From positions 1,116,001 through 1,180,000 of the forward strand of contig NZ_JAUOTO010000002.1 of NCBI RefSeq assembly GCF_030546645.1: a stretch of 64,000 nucleotides of DNA, read 5' to 3'. The position numbers and the translations under genes were made by a program. The DNA comes from Flavitalea plasmicola (GTDB lineage: Bacteria; Bacteroidota; Bacteroidia; Chitinophagales; Chitinophagaceae). Below the pieces are notes generated by a model that searched no databases, was not told the DNA's origin, and saw only the letters and a program-made list of their open reading frames with translations. Shown in pieces: positions 54,949-63,226 of the stretch; the first letter of the stretch is position 1, and every line of letters starts with the position of its first letter.

Positions 54949-55512
54949 ATGATGACAGTTCCCAAACAAGAACAAATACATCGAGCAATCGAATTACTTA
55001 AAATTTCGATTAAGAACCTTATCGACAATGACAGCGATATTTTCAATACAGACGAGATAATGCCCGAAAATATTTCGGAGGATGCAAAAGTACTTGCTCG
55101 TCAACTTCATGAAGTGACGATAAATCACAGGTTTGCACATTACCTTGAAACAAATATGCCAGGAACTGGCATGACGGGCTACAATGTAGATATTGAATAT
55201 AATAGGTTTTACAATAATCCAAAACTTGTCCAAACAACGGAAGGCCTAATTGAGGCAAGGCCGGATATAATAATACATTCCAGACGTAATAAAGAAATTT
55301 CACCACAGCATTATTTAATAGTAGAAGCGAAAAAGGGCAAATTCATCAACACGGACGTAGCTAAGGTAAATGGGTTTATGACGGACGATAATTACAATTA
55401 CTTATTTGGTGTTCTTATCTCCTATTGTCAGGACCCTGATAATGTGACTGCCTGGTTGCACTATTTCGATGGAACCCGGATCTTACACGAACTCATGCTA
55501 GTTAAAAAATAA
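54949..55512 (+). CDS. PD-(D/E)xK nuclease-like protein paired with TIGR02391
   Basis: 187 residues from ATG 54949; an ATG at 54910 inside the previous gene is possible. The second half shows a restriction-like core: IEARPDIIIHSR (acidic Asp) followed by YLIVEAKKGKF (ExK). This reading is mine from the motif spacing, not a named family. The 10-bp spacing to the TIGR02391 gene suggests a two-protein unit, possibly toxin-like or anti-phage. Confidence 0.55.
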   Translation: MMTVPKQEQIHRAIELLKISIKNLIDNDSDIFNTDEIMPENISEDAKVLARQLHEVTINHRFAHYLETNMPGTGMTGYNVDIEYNRFYNNPKLVQTTEGLIEARPDIIIHSRRNKEISPQHYLIVEAKKGKFINTDVAKVNGFMTDDNYNYLFGVLISYCQDPDNVTAWLHYFDGTRILHELMLVKK

Positions 55513-55576
55513 AGGTAAAATTCCAATTATTGGCGTCAGACATCTTCCCTAAGCAGTGCTTAGGCTCAAATCCAGC

Positions 55577-56866
55577 TTAAATTTTTAATTCGTCTGGGAT
55601 ATCTGGTATTTTCATGTTTGGATTGGTTTCTTCTGCTTTTGGCTCTTTAAATGAAGAGCGAATATTAATAATTTTCCAATCGTCAAATTCTTTTCCACAA
55701 ACACATAGCTCTGTTTCCCGAACAACTTTTTGTATTACACTATTGTATATTTGACTAACATTGTAAGACCAGTCAGACTTGCATTTTTCGAATACTACCG
55801 AAGTTGCATCATCTTTAAATAAATCCGAAAATTTAAGTTTGGCTATTTGATCGTGATCGCAGTAATCTGAAATACTTTTCACATAATTTTGGATAAGTCG
55901 AGTAAATAATTCTATATTATCTATACCCAAATCCGGAAGCTGACTAAGCTCTGAAGCAGTGAAAATCACTTCACGAGTATAAGCAACTTGACATTCACAA
56001 AGAGAACTTGAAAATAGGCTAAACTCAAATATGTCGTCCGACTTCCATTTAAATTCTATTAATTCGTCAAGATAGTAGCTTTTAAACTTTTCGTAGTCCC
56101 CAAACCAATTGAAACTATTTTGACCTGACGGAGCCAGCAACTCCCATGCCGTTTTAAATTCACGAGCAGTTATGGAAGAATAGAATTCGCTAATTAAGGA
56201 ATAAGGTTTTTCAATTCTTGGATCGATAATACATTCTGTAACTCCCCAGTGTCGCCCCTTGTCAATTTCTCTCACAACATCTCTATATTCTAAGAACATG
56301 AATTTTGGATATAGATAATTGTCTTGTCTAAAGACTATAGGATATGGTTTGGCTGTAGCAGATTTACCCGAATTATCTCGTATGTACTCAGGATTTAAGT
56401 AATCATCTAAGAAATGTTTCGGTATTGAGTTGTTAGACAGCACATCCAATGCTGAATCGATTTCAAGGCTTTCGGTTTTGGAAACGTTCTGATCATTTAG
56501 GTCTTGAATAAAAAGTTTCCAAAGGGTTTCAGCTTTGTCCTTATCTAATGCTTTTGCTAGCGTTTCCCCTGGTAATTCATAACCTAAATATAGAAGAGCT
56601 TTCAGCATCGCAGTATCGTCGAGATCGAAGTAAGAATTTTTCTTAATCTGCCCAATTGCTCGATAGAAATACTCCTCATTTTCAGTTTTAGAACCTCCAA
56701 AACGTTCAAGGACTAAATACTTTTTTTGAACACCTCTTTTCCTCCAAATTCTTCTTGAATAATTTGAGCGTAAGCCTTCTGGTCTTTGCCCACCATATTC
56801 CTTTAGGACAAACTCGTCACATAATCGACGATAAAAAAGTTCGTAGTCCTGTAATTCAACCTTCAT
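55577..56866 (-). CDS. Large protein of unknown function
   Basis: 429 residues, soluble, acidic, with no recognised domain. The C-terminus has a CVCG pair (ELCVCGKEFDD) and ends PKAEETNPNMKIPDIPDELKI-like, acidic and Pro-rich. Codon use is AT-rich as in the Gabija genes. Two palindromes lie just upstream of the start. It converges on the nuclease-like gene with about 64 bp between. Confidence 0.55.
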   Translation of the reverse strand: MKVELQDYELFYRRLCDEFVLKEYGGQRPEGLRSNYSRRIWRKRGVQKKYLVLERFGGSKTENEEYFYRAIGQIKKNSYFDLDDTAMLKALLYLGYELPGETLAKALDKDKAETLWKLFIQDLNDQNVSKTESLEIDSALDVLSNNSIPKHFLDDYLNPEYIRDNSGKSATAKPYPIVFRQDNYLYPKFMFLEYRDVVREIDKGRHWGVTECIIDPRIEKPYSLISEFYSSITAREFKTAWELLAPSGQNSFNWFGDYEKFKSYYLDELIEFKWKSDDIFEFSLFSSSLCECQVAYTREVIFTASELSQLPDLGIDNIELFTRLIQNYVKSISDYCDHDQIAKLKFSDLFKDDATSVVFEKCKSDWSYNVSQIYNSVIQKVVRETELCVCGKEFDDWKIINIRSSFKEPKAEETNPNMKIPDIPDELKI

Positions 56867-56888
56867 TTCTTAAATATTGAGAATCAAA

Positions 56889-56927
56889 TTTGTGTACGTA
56901 CAAAATACGTTTTTTTTGTGTGTACAC
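56889..56927. promoter_or_regulatory. Two palindromes with GTAC cores upstream of the 429-residue gene
   Basis: TTTGT-GTACGT-ACAAA spans 56889-56904 and GTGTACAC spans 56920-56927, about one and a half helix turns apart. They are placed as operators for the minus-strand gene starting at 56866. Confidence 0.4.
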
Positions 56928-56960
56928 CAAATGTTCGGACATAGGCTCGTCAATTCGCAA

Positions 56961-57296
56961 TTAAGGTTGCAAATTTGTTTTGTGCTCGTCCGGCGGCTGT
57001 TGGTTGTGAATATTCAAGGATTGAATAGCTTTCAACAATTCATGCTTCTGGTCAAAAAGATCACTGAGTTTCCTGCTGATACGAGAATCAGGATTAGGAA
57101 CGAAGCCATTACCACATGGCTTCCAGTAGATACGCTCTATAATAGGGACAAGCTCGGCAAGGCAGTCCTGATAGCCTTTGCCTCTTTCTTCGCCGTATTT
57201 TAATCGATACTGCTCGAATTGTTCCTGTGTATTGATCGTTTCGGGGCTTTCTTTTGTCAAAAAGCCGTTTTCGGAAAATTCATTAGAAGTAGACAT
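56961..57296 (-). CDS. Small hydrophilic protein, unknown
   Basis: 111 residues, charged and mostly helical (EQFEQYRLKYGEERGKGYQD, ISRKLSDLFDQKHELLKAI), without a recognised motif. It is divergent from the small-gene run at 57461 and lies 94 bp upstream of the 429-residue gene. Confidence 0.5.
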   Translation of the reverse strand: MSTSNEFSENGFLTKESPETINTQEQFEQYRLKYGEERGKGYQDCLAELVPIIERIYWKPCGNGFVPNPDSRISRKLSDLFDQKHELLKAIQSLNIHNQQPPDEHKTNLQP

Positions 57297-57460
57297 TTAC
57301 GATCTCCTGGGATGGTTTAACATATCGCAGGAAAGTCGTTTTGTCAATCAAAAGGTTAGCTACCGTTATGGAACTGGCCCTGGCCATGCCTTTTCCTAGA
57401 CGAAGCCCTTGTTTTTAAATAAAAGGATAACCGGACACAACGTCCACAAATTAAAAAAAT

Positions 57461-57634
57461 ATGGCAGCACCAAACGTCAATCGTCCCTGGATCAAGATCG
57501 GCCCCCATAAATATATAAATGCCGCCGGAGATACCGTAGTCTTCCTGGATAAGGATACGGCCCTCATAAATGACATTCGTGTCCGTGGGCACAACATCAT
57601 TCACGCCAAAATCAGAGAGCTAAGCGGGAGATAA
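57461..57634 (+). CDS. Small protein, first of a paralogous pair
   Basis: 57 residues (ATG 57461, TAA 57632-57634). The last 40 residues align without gaps to the protein at 57711: shared YIN, G, V.FL, A.IN, G, I..KI.ELS give about 17 identities in 40. The fold is probably one small beta-alpha unit. It is the first gene of the plus-strand transfer block that includes the coupling protein. Confidence 0.65.
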   Translation: MAAPNVNRPWIKIGPHKYINAAGDTVVFLDKDTALINDIRVRGHNIIHAKIRELSGR

Positions 57635-57710
57635 CGGAACGCTAGGGCGTTTAACAGCAGCGCCCCAGCTTCTTCAAATATCATTATTCACGTTTTTAAA
57701 ACATCGTAGC

Positions 57711-57893
57711 ATGCAAAACAAAAAATCGATCTACACCAACTGGCGGAAAAGCCCCGATGAATACCGCACTTACATTAACGGCAAAGGCCATAAGGTTACT
57801 TTCTTGTCGAGAACGGAAGCTGTAATAAACGCTGAGCACATCTTCGGTGAGGATGATATTCGTCGCAAGATTGTTGAACTGTCCCAACAATAA
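57711..57893 (+). CDS. Small protein, second of a paralogous pair
   Basis: 60 residues (MQNKKSIYTNWRKSPDEY...). Its TYINGKGHKVTFL, AVIN and KIVELS segments match the protein at 57461. A GC-rich stretch (AACGCTAGGGCGTT) lies between the two genes, and a GCCGGGGCG/GGCGTCCCGGC palindrome follows this one. Role unknown. Confidence 0.65.
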   Translation: MQNKKSIYTNWRKSPDEYRTYINGKGHKVTFLSRTEAVINAEHIFGEDDIRRKIVELSQQ

Positions 57894-57977
57894 TTATTTC
57901 ACGCCGGGGCGTAATGATCGGCGTCCCGGCCAATCAAAATACAGACCGATCAATTATTAATTCTCAAATATCATTTT

Positions 57978-58151
57978 ATGAGTTTAGAAAAAACCCTGAA
58001 GGACGCAGGATATCGCCCTAGCAGCGTTGATCCCCGCAAGGCGATCAACAATGGCGGAGACAGTATTACCAAGGTTGGTAATCAGCATTACATCTACAAG
58101 GGCGATCATGTCTATGGAGACAGCACCTTAAACAAAAAGCTCAACAAATAG
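57978..58151 (+). CDS. Small basic protein, unknown
   Basis: 57 residues (ATG 57978, TAG 58149-58151), starting MSLEKTLKDAGYRPSS and ending LNKKLNK. It is not clearly related to the preceding pair, though it shares a leader (CTCAAATATCATT just before the ATG, compare TTCAAATATCATT ahead of 57711). A CCGGG...CCCGG palindrome follows. It lies 116 bp before the coupling-protein gene. Confidence 0.6.
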   Translation: MSLEKTLKDAGYRPSSVDPRKAINNGGDSITKVGNQHYIYKGDHVYGDSTLNKKLNK

Positions 58152-58267
58152 AGCGTTCCGCAAACCTATCCTAGACCGGGGGACTGATCACCTCCCGGTT
58201 ATTAAACATTCAGCGCTGAATTTTTCTTTTCACAGCAAACATCCCAATCATCTTTAAATTATCTATT

Positions 58268-60193
58268 ATGCACCAAGATCGAAAAAGGTCTGGCTGGGCA
58301 TCTATTACCCCAGACCAAATCTTCAAACTGTTCAGCGTAAAAGCTAATCCCGAAGGAGCAGCAAAGGCCGCTCTCATTTTCCTCGGTTTGTTTCTTAGCC
58401 CCATCACCCTATTTGGCGCACTCTGGTTTTACATGCGCGGCTATGACCGTTTCATGCGCCCTAATTCAGAAATGCCGCGCTTTGCCAACATGCCGCCTAT
58501 CGTCAAGCTCGGCATGGCAATCGGTGCCGTTCTCGCCTGGGTCATCGTCTATTTCTCGATCAAGGTAATGGTCTTCGCGGTACTGAGTTTTGGCGGGCGA
58601 TTTTTACAAAGAAGTCCTTATTTGACGGTCGCCATTCTTTTGATGAATGTATTTTTTACCTATGTTGTTTTCTTTCTGTTCAATAAATGGAAGCGCAGCG
58701 TCAAGAAATCAATGATCGAAGGGAGCCGTTATGGGACGGCTCGTTTCGCCGAAGCAAACGAATTGGCTCCCTACATGAAGGAAAAAGGGTTCTATATCGG
58801 TAAAAATCTTTTCTACGGCAAGCCTGGGCATCTGCTTACCGTGGCTGGCACGAGGGCCGGAAAATTCGTCAACCTGCTCAGTTATATCTTGCTGAGGCCG
58901 TATTTATTCAAAGGATCAATAATTTTGGTCGACCCAAAAGCAGAAAATGCGGCAGTAAGCGGACGTATCCAAAAACATTTTGGTAGAAAAGTGGTTTATC
59001 TCAATCCGTTTGATTTATTGTCGCTTGGAAGCATGGGATTCAATCCGCTCGATATTTTGAAGAATGACATCAATCTGTCAGATGATGTCCTTATGTTCGC
59101 TGAAAGCATCGTCGAGCAATCCACAGGGGAGAATAAGCATTTTCAGGATCGTGCCAGAGCATTTGTGGCGACCTTTCTGCTTCATATCATGACAGCCTGT
59201 AAACAGGAGGATAGGCATTTAGGCACGCTATGGTCAATGCTGAGATCGGGGCCGCAGGAATTTATCGAACTTTTGGCCGACATGTCTACCAATAACGATC
59301 CCAATTTCGGAGATATCGTCAAGGCCGGAGCAAACGAGATCATTTCTATGCTGAAGAATTCAGAAAGGGAATTTGGCTCTGTCATGTCGAATGCTTTTGA
59401 AGCGACTGGGTTTATTCAATCTCCTGCCTTGCGGGATTCATTGAAAGGGAAGGACGGCTTTTCGGCTGATGATCTAGCCAGTGGCAACGTCACCGTATAT
59501 CTCTGCATTCCTTTTGAAAAAATATCTTCGCACAAAGCATGGTTGCGATTGGTGGTTACGGCGTTGATGCGCTCCGTAGTGCGTGATCCTAAAACAGAGG
59601 CTGCCTTTATCATAGACGAGGCAAATGCCTTTGGTTTCCACAGTGAGATTTTGACCGGAATGTCCGCCTATGCAGGAATGGGCGTCCACATATGGAGTAT
59701 TTTTCAAGACTTATCGCAGATTAAAAATATATATGGCGATAACTGGCAGACTTTTATTGCGAACAGTTCGGTAAGACACTTTTTCAATATCAGCGATAAT
59801 TTTAGCGCGGAGTATCTTGAAAAGATGTTCGGAGCCACATCGATATTATCCCATAACGATAAAGATGAATTAACAGGTTCGACGGCAAGACCGTTAATCA
59901 CGGCAGATGAAATTCGGCGTGAATCTGGTGATATCATGTACACCGTCATAGACCAATTACCCGTCGCCAGAATTCCGAAACATCCTTACTACAAAACCGA
60001 CCTCGACTGTGATCCTAATCCTTATTTCAAAGGCGAGGCTCAAAACCGTAAAGAAGTTATTCAGCGCCCTGAAAAGTTAACTCGTGAAATGATCCGCAAA
60101 ATGAATGAACCGCCGCCGCCGCCCGAGCCGGAAACTGAAGAGACGGATGATATACCACCCATGCCGCCTCTGGCACCCGAGGAAGAAGACTAG
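58268..60193 (+). CDS. VirD4/TraG-family type IV coupling protein
   Basis: 641 residues. The first 150 residues hold three or four membrane spans. The ATPase has a Walker A-like VAGTRAGKFVNLL (the residue after Lys is Phe rather than Thr/Gly), then ILVDPKAENAA, Walker B AAFIIDEANAFGF and a late WQTFIANSSVRHFF segment. The C-terminus is acidic and Pro-rich (PPPPPEPETEETDD). It docks relaxase-DNA complexes and protein substrates at a type IV secretion channel, whose other genes are not in this window. Confidence 0.92.
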   Translation: MHQDRKRSGWASITPDQIFKLFSVKANPEGAAKAALIFLGLFLSPITLFGALWFYMRGYDRFMRPNSEMPRFANMPPIVKLGMAIGAVLAWVIVYFSIKVMVFAVLSFGGRFLQRSPYLTVAILLMNVFFTYVVFFLFNKWKRSVKKSMIEGSRYGTARFAEANELAPYMKEKGFYIGKNLFYGKPGHLLTVAGTRAGKFVNLLSYILLRPYLFKGSIILVDPKAENAAVSGRIQKHFGRKVVYLNPFDLLSLGSMGFNPLDILKNDINLSDDVLMFAESIVEQSTGENKHFQDRARAFVATFLLHIMTACKQEDRHLGTLWSMLRSGPQEFIELLADMSTNNDPNFGDIVKAGANEIISMLKNSEREFGSVMSNAFEATGFIQSPALRDSLKGKDGFSADDLASGNVTVYLCIPFEKISSHKAWLRLVVTALMRSVVRDPKTEAAFIIDEANAFGFHSEILTGMSAYAGMGVHIWSIFQDLSQIKNIYGDNWQTFIANSSVRHFFNISDNFSAEYLEKMFGATSILSHNDKDELTGSTARPLITADEIRRESGDIMYTVIDQLPVARIPKHPYYKTDLDCDPNPYFKGEAQNRKEVIQRPEKLTREMIRKMNEPPPPPEPETEETDDIPPMPPLAPEEED

Positions 60194-60250
60194 AAGGAAA
60201 TCGGAAAGCAAAATTAGGGAGAAATACGGCTGCGCTTCGCTCCGCGCAAG

Positions 60251-60315
60251 AAGTGCCCTGTCCGGATAAAAACCGGACAAGGCCATCTTGTGGGGGGACT
60301 CTGCGATCCCCCTCA
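60251..60315 (+). other. Candidate oriT: paired inverted repeats before mobC
   Basis: TGTCCGG (60259-60265) pairs with CCGGACA (60273-60279), and GGGGGA (60293-60298) pairs with TCCCCC (60307-60312). Both lie in the 146-bp gap between the coupling protein and mobC, a usual place for a transfer origin. The nick site cannot be fixed from sequence alone. Confidence 0.45.
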
Positions 60316-60339
60316 ACCCTCACGCAAAAAACAAATGAG

Positions 60340-60720
60340 ATGGCAAGGCCAGTAAAAGAATTAGGGTTAAAACGAACGCTGCGCGTCGATATTCGGCTAA
60401 CGCCGGACGAGCAAATGCGTCTGTTTGCAAAGGCGACCGAGCAGGGTCTAAGCGTCAGTGATCTGGTCAGGTCAGCCGTTTTGAATAGCAAACCGATCAT
60501 GAAGCGGGCCGTCCCCGACCGTGCGGCACTCATAAAAGGATTAGGTGACTTGGGTAAAATCGGAGGGCTGATCAATCAAATTGCTCATGAACTGCACCGA
60601 GAACGGATCACGGGGAAAGGGCCTACCCTGCCGGATCATGTCATCAGTAATACCCTATCCAGACTCCAGGCGGTGTCCGACGGCCTCCTAAAACTCCTGA
60701 CCGATGGTAACGAGGGGTAA
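60340..60720 (+). CDS. mobC: MobC-like relaxosome protein
   Basis: 126 residues from ATG 60340 (MARPVKELGLKRTLRVDIRL); an upstream in-frame ATG at 60253 would read through the candidate oriT hairpins, so it is rejected. A ribbon-helix-helix-like start (RVDIRLTPDEQMRLFAKA, SVSDLVRSAVL) is followed by the MobC signature LGKIGGLINQIAHELH. It helps open oriT for the relaxase. The stop overlaps the relaxase start by 17 bp. Confidence 0.85.
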   Translation: MARPVKELGLKRTLRVDIRLTPDEQMRLFAKATEQGLSVSDLVRSAVLNSKPIMKRAVPDRAALIKGLGDLGKIGGLINQIAHELHRERITGKGPTLPDHVISNTLSRLQAVSDGLLKLLTDGNEG

Positions 60721-61540
60721 AATACGGGGCCAGGGCCGGCAATTGGCCGATTACCTTTTGCGCCAGGGCGAAAACGACAATATCCGGGTCTTGCAGATAA
60801 AGGGAACGTCCCAAAACGCCGATCTGCGTAAATCCCTGGTCGAAATGTCGCTGACGACCGAGCTATCCGGCCGCACCAAAAAGGGGCTTTACCAAGTCGT
60901 CGTCAACCCGGCCCCGACAGAAAGTTACTGTATGACGGATCAGGATTGGATAAGGGCGGCGGAAATATTGGAGGCGGAGACAGGATTTACGGGTCAGCCG
61001 AGAGCCATTGTCCTCCATGAGAAGGAAAACCGCATTCATGCGCATATTGTTTTTCAACGCTACAGTTTTGAGCGCGGCAAGATGATCACTAATAGATTCT
61101 CTCGCTTTGCTCAGAACCGGGCGCGGCAGACGATGGAAAAGGAGTTCGGTCATTTACGAACGTCTCAGTTTAATCTTGATAGACCCGCCCTTCGTAAAAC
61201 CCTTGCCTTTCTTTGGCAGGAAGCGAGATCAGGCGAAGAATTTATCTCTCTTGCCTCAAAAAACGGTTTAACTATCGCGCAAGGTGATGATCGGCCTTTT
61301 GCAGTTATCACGCCGGGCGGTATCGCCTTCGACCTGGTTCGAGAGACCAAGGGTGTCAAAACGAAGCAGTTCAGGGAGAAATTTAAAGGTATTCGTCTAC
61401 CGACTAAGAAAACCGTTCTCCGTAATATCAGCCGGAAGCGAAAGACCCGGCAAACGGAAAGCGACCGCGAGCGGATGACAAAAGAACTGAAACAACAATT
61501 ACAGCGAGATCCCATGAAAGACAAATCACGGGGACGCTGA
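60704..61540 (+). CDS. Relaxase/mobilization nuclease (pfam03432-type)
   Basis: 278 residues. RGQGRQLADYLLR near the start holds Tyr 17 as possible nucleophile, and the metal site is VLHEKENRIHAHIVFQRY. The rest resembles the relaxases with GQPRAIVLHEK seen in many mobilizable plasmids. It is short and has no helicase or primase. It ends KDKSRGR, a tail shared with small proteins encoded just downstream. This is the second relaxase of the window, after the MobF at 48726-51461. Confidence 0.85.
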   Translation: MVTRGKIRGQGRQLADYLLRQGENDNIRVLQIKGTSQNADLRKSLVEMSLTTELSGRTKKGLYQVVVNPAPTESYCMTDQDWIRAAEILEAETGFTGQPRAIVLHEKENRIHAHIVFQRYSFERGKMITNRFSRFAQNRARQTMEKEFGHLRTSQFNLDRPALRKTLAFLWQEARSGEEFISLASKNGLTIAQGDDRPFAVITPGGIAFDLVRETKGVKTKQFREKFKGIRLPTKKTVLRNISRKRKTRQTESDRERMTKELKQQLQRDPMKDKSRGR

Positions 61541-61564
61541 TTTAAAAACTCAAAAAATCATTTT

Positions 61565-61909
61565 ATGAAATGGGAAGAACTCACCGAAAAGCACGCGAAA
61601 GAATACGTCGCGCATTTGAATGCCTGTAAAGTCAGTCTGGAACGGGTTAACCAAAACCGAAAAAACGTTATGGAGTTGGCAAACGCCTCCGAAGGAAACA
61701 TCCCGGAAAGTTTAAACAATCTTTTGAACCGGGATATGGAAGGATGGAAAGAGGAATGGGGCATGTATGGCTCAAAATTTAAAGAAATGCGCCTTGCCCA
61801 GCAAAAGGAAGTAGATCAATATTTTGACAAAGAAAATCTTGTCTATCGTTTGAAAAGGGATATCGACAACGGACAGGCCAAGGACAAAGACAATAGCGGC
61901 GGACGTTAA
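61565..61909 (+). CDS. Small helical protein A of the tandem family, Gly-Gly-Arg tail
   Basis: 114 residues. It starts KWEELTEKHAKEY and has a core NRDMEGWKEEWGMYGSKF, matching NRDREAWRSQWGPDGEKF in the next gene, so the two are paralogues. It ends KDKDNSGGR, like the relaxase end KDKSRGR. Highly charged, probably coiled coil or a helical hairpin, no membrane span. It begins 24 bp after the relaxase. Confidence 0.65.
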   Translation: MKWEELTEKHAKEYVAHLNACKVSLERVNQNRKNVMELANASEGNIPESLNNLLNRDMEGWKEEWGMYGSKFKEMRLAQQKEVDQYFDKENLVYRLKRDIDNGQAKDKDNSGGR

Positions 61910-61934
61910 TTACAAAACCACTTAACACTATTAT

Positions 61935-62204
61935 ATGAATTGGGAACAACTTGTGAAAAGGCAAACGAAAGAGGTCAAATCCTTCTGGAATGAATACAAG
62001 GAAAAATTTGACCAATTGAACGCCGATATCGCACTCCTCTTGGGAGGTCAGAATGAAGCGACGGCACCCGGCAACGTGCGTGATAAAATCAATCGTGATC
62101 GGGAGGCGTGGCGGTCGCAATGGGGGCCTGATGGTGAAAAGTTTCAAACCATGCACGAAACTCACCTGAAACAGATCAATGATTTCTTTGCGAAAGGCGA
62201 ATAA
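61935..62204 (+). CDS. Small helical protein B of the tandem family
   Basis: 89 residues. NWEQLVKRQTKEV at the start and NRDREAWRSQWGPDGEKF in the middle align with protein A. It lacks the Gly/Arg tail and ends FFAKGE. It begins 25 bp after protein A. Confidence 0.65.
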   Translation: MNWEQLVKRQTKEVKSFWNEYKEKFDQLNADIALLLGGQNEATAPGNVRDKINRDREAWRSQWGPDGEKFQTMHETHLKQINDFFAKGE

Positions 62205-62224
62205 CATCATCTTAAATTAAATCT

Positions 62225-62542
62225 TTGACACAGACAAAGATCGTCGATCAACATAAGAAGGAAATCATCGCGTATTGGCAGCAGCGCCAAAATCGGGAAT
62301 TCACATTGGAGCAAGAACAGCAAAAAATAGTGCAAGAGTGCGGCAATATGAGCCGAGAGGGAAAAGAGTTGCTGAACCAACTCTTTTCCGAACAACGCGC
62401 ATGGCGGGAAGAAGCTGAAAAAGACGAGTTGGATTTACTTCTTCATGCACAAGCGATGGAACGGGAAAGACACGCTATCCGCCAGCCCGTTTTGTCAAAA
62501 CTGAGCTATGTATTTGGGCGCAATACCGACAGGGGTCGCTAG
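62225..62542 (+). CDS. Small helical protein C of the tandem family, Arg-Gly-Arg tail
   Basis: 105 residues from TTG 62225 (TQTKIVDQHKKEIIAYW); no ATG is nearby in frame. The similarity to A and B is weaker: the KKEIIAYW start and SEQRAWREEAEKDEL in place of the WG core. It ends FGRNTDRGR. Very rich in Glu and Gln, coiled-coil-like. Confidence 0.6.
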   Translation: MTQTKIVDQHKKEIIAYWQQRQNREFTLEQEQQKIVQECGNMSREGKELLNQLFSEQRAWREEAEKDELDLLLHAQAMERERHAIRQPVLSKLSYVFGRNTDRGR

Positions 62543-62842
62543 TTAAAACGGGAGGCCCGGGTCATTGTGTAAAACGAGCGGGGATATTTTCAGCACCCGG
62601 GCCACCCATTTAATCGTCAATTTCCGCCATATGGAATCTTCCAATGGCGTTAAGAAATATCTAGCCAATGTGAGTTCCATGTACACATAGTCCAAATCGT
62701 TTGTGTTATGTTTCCAGTATTCCGATACGTATTTATCAATCAGGTATCGGGCCTTCGGAATATGCGGCAAACACTCCACCTCACACGCGTAAAGTTTGCG
62801 GGTGAATACATTATCATTTGTTACGGAATGTGTATTGAGCAT
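62543..62842 (-). CDS. Protein of unknown function, opposite strand inside the small-gene run
   Basis: 99 residues. The helical middle (ARYLIDKYVSEYWKHNTNDL) has no recognised motif. It fills the space between proteins C and D on the minus strand, and its stop directly abuts the stop of protein C. It is the only minus-strand gene of the block, so it may be an insertion. Confidence 0.5.
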   Translation of the reverse strand: MLNTHSVTNDNVFTRKLYACEVECLPHIPKARYLIDKYVSEYWKHNTNDLDYVYMELTLARYFLTPLEDSIWRKLTIKWVARVLKISPLVLHNDPGLPF

Positions 62843-62870
62843 TTAAATACTATAACAAAAAAATGCAGAT

Positions 62871-63215
62871 ATGTCGAATGAAAAACTTACCGAACTTCTT
62901 AAAAAGCAAGAAGAAGAACGCTTGAGCCTTGCGGCGGGGGTCTACGTTGCGTGGCAACCCGTCAAAGAAAGAGATGAGCAATTATTGAAGGCGTACAGCG
63001 GCAAATACGAAAATGCGCCCGATGTGATTAAACAAGATATCAACCAACGCAGGCAAGAATTTTACGCCGAATACGGCACTCAAGGCAAGCTGGCCGTCAT
63101 CATGGAAGCTAGGCATACCGCAGAGCGAGAAAAGCTGGCTCAGCAGCAAGAGACGGCACAGGAAATTAGAAACAGTCTCCGGGAAAAAGGCAATAGTCAG
63201 GGTCGGGGCCGATAA
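62871..63215 (+). CDS. Small helical protein D of the tandem family, Arg-Gly-Arg tail
   Basis: 114 residues. EKLTELLKKQEEE at the start and QRRQEFYAEYGTQGKL in the middle parallel the core of A and B (charged helix, then W/F..YG..GK). It ends KGNSQGRGR, again the short Gly/Arg tail. Charged, no membrane span. Confidence 0.6.
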   Translation: MSNEKLTELLKKQEEERLSLAAGVYVAWQPVKERDEQLLKAYSGKYENAPDVIKQDINQRRQEFYAEYGTQGKLAVIMEARHTAEREKLAQQQETAQEIRNSLREKGNSQGRGR

Positions 63216-63226
63216 AAATTATCATT

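Noticed and set aside
60253-60339. N-terminal extension of MobC
   Set aside because: This part encodes the candidate oriT hairpins and reads as Cys/Pro/Ser-rich filler; the MobC-like sequence begins at 60,340.
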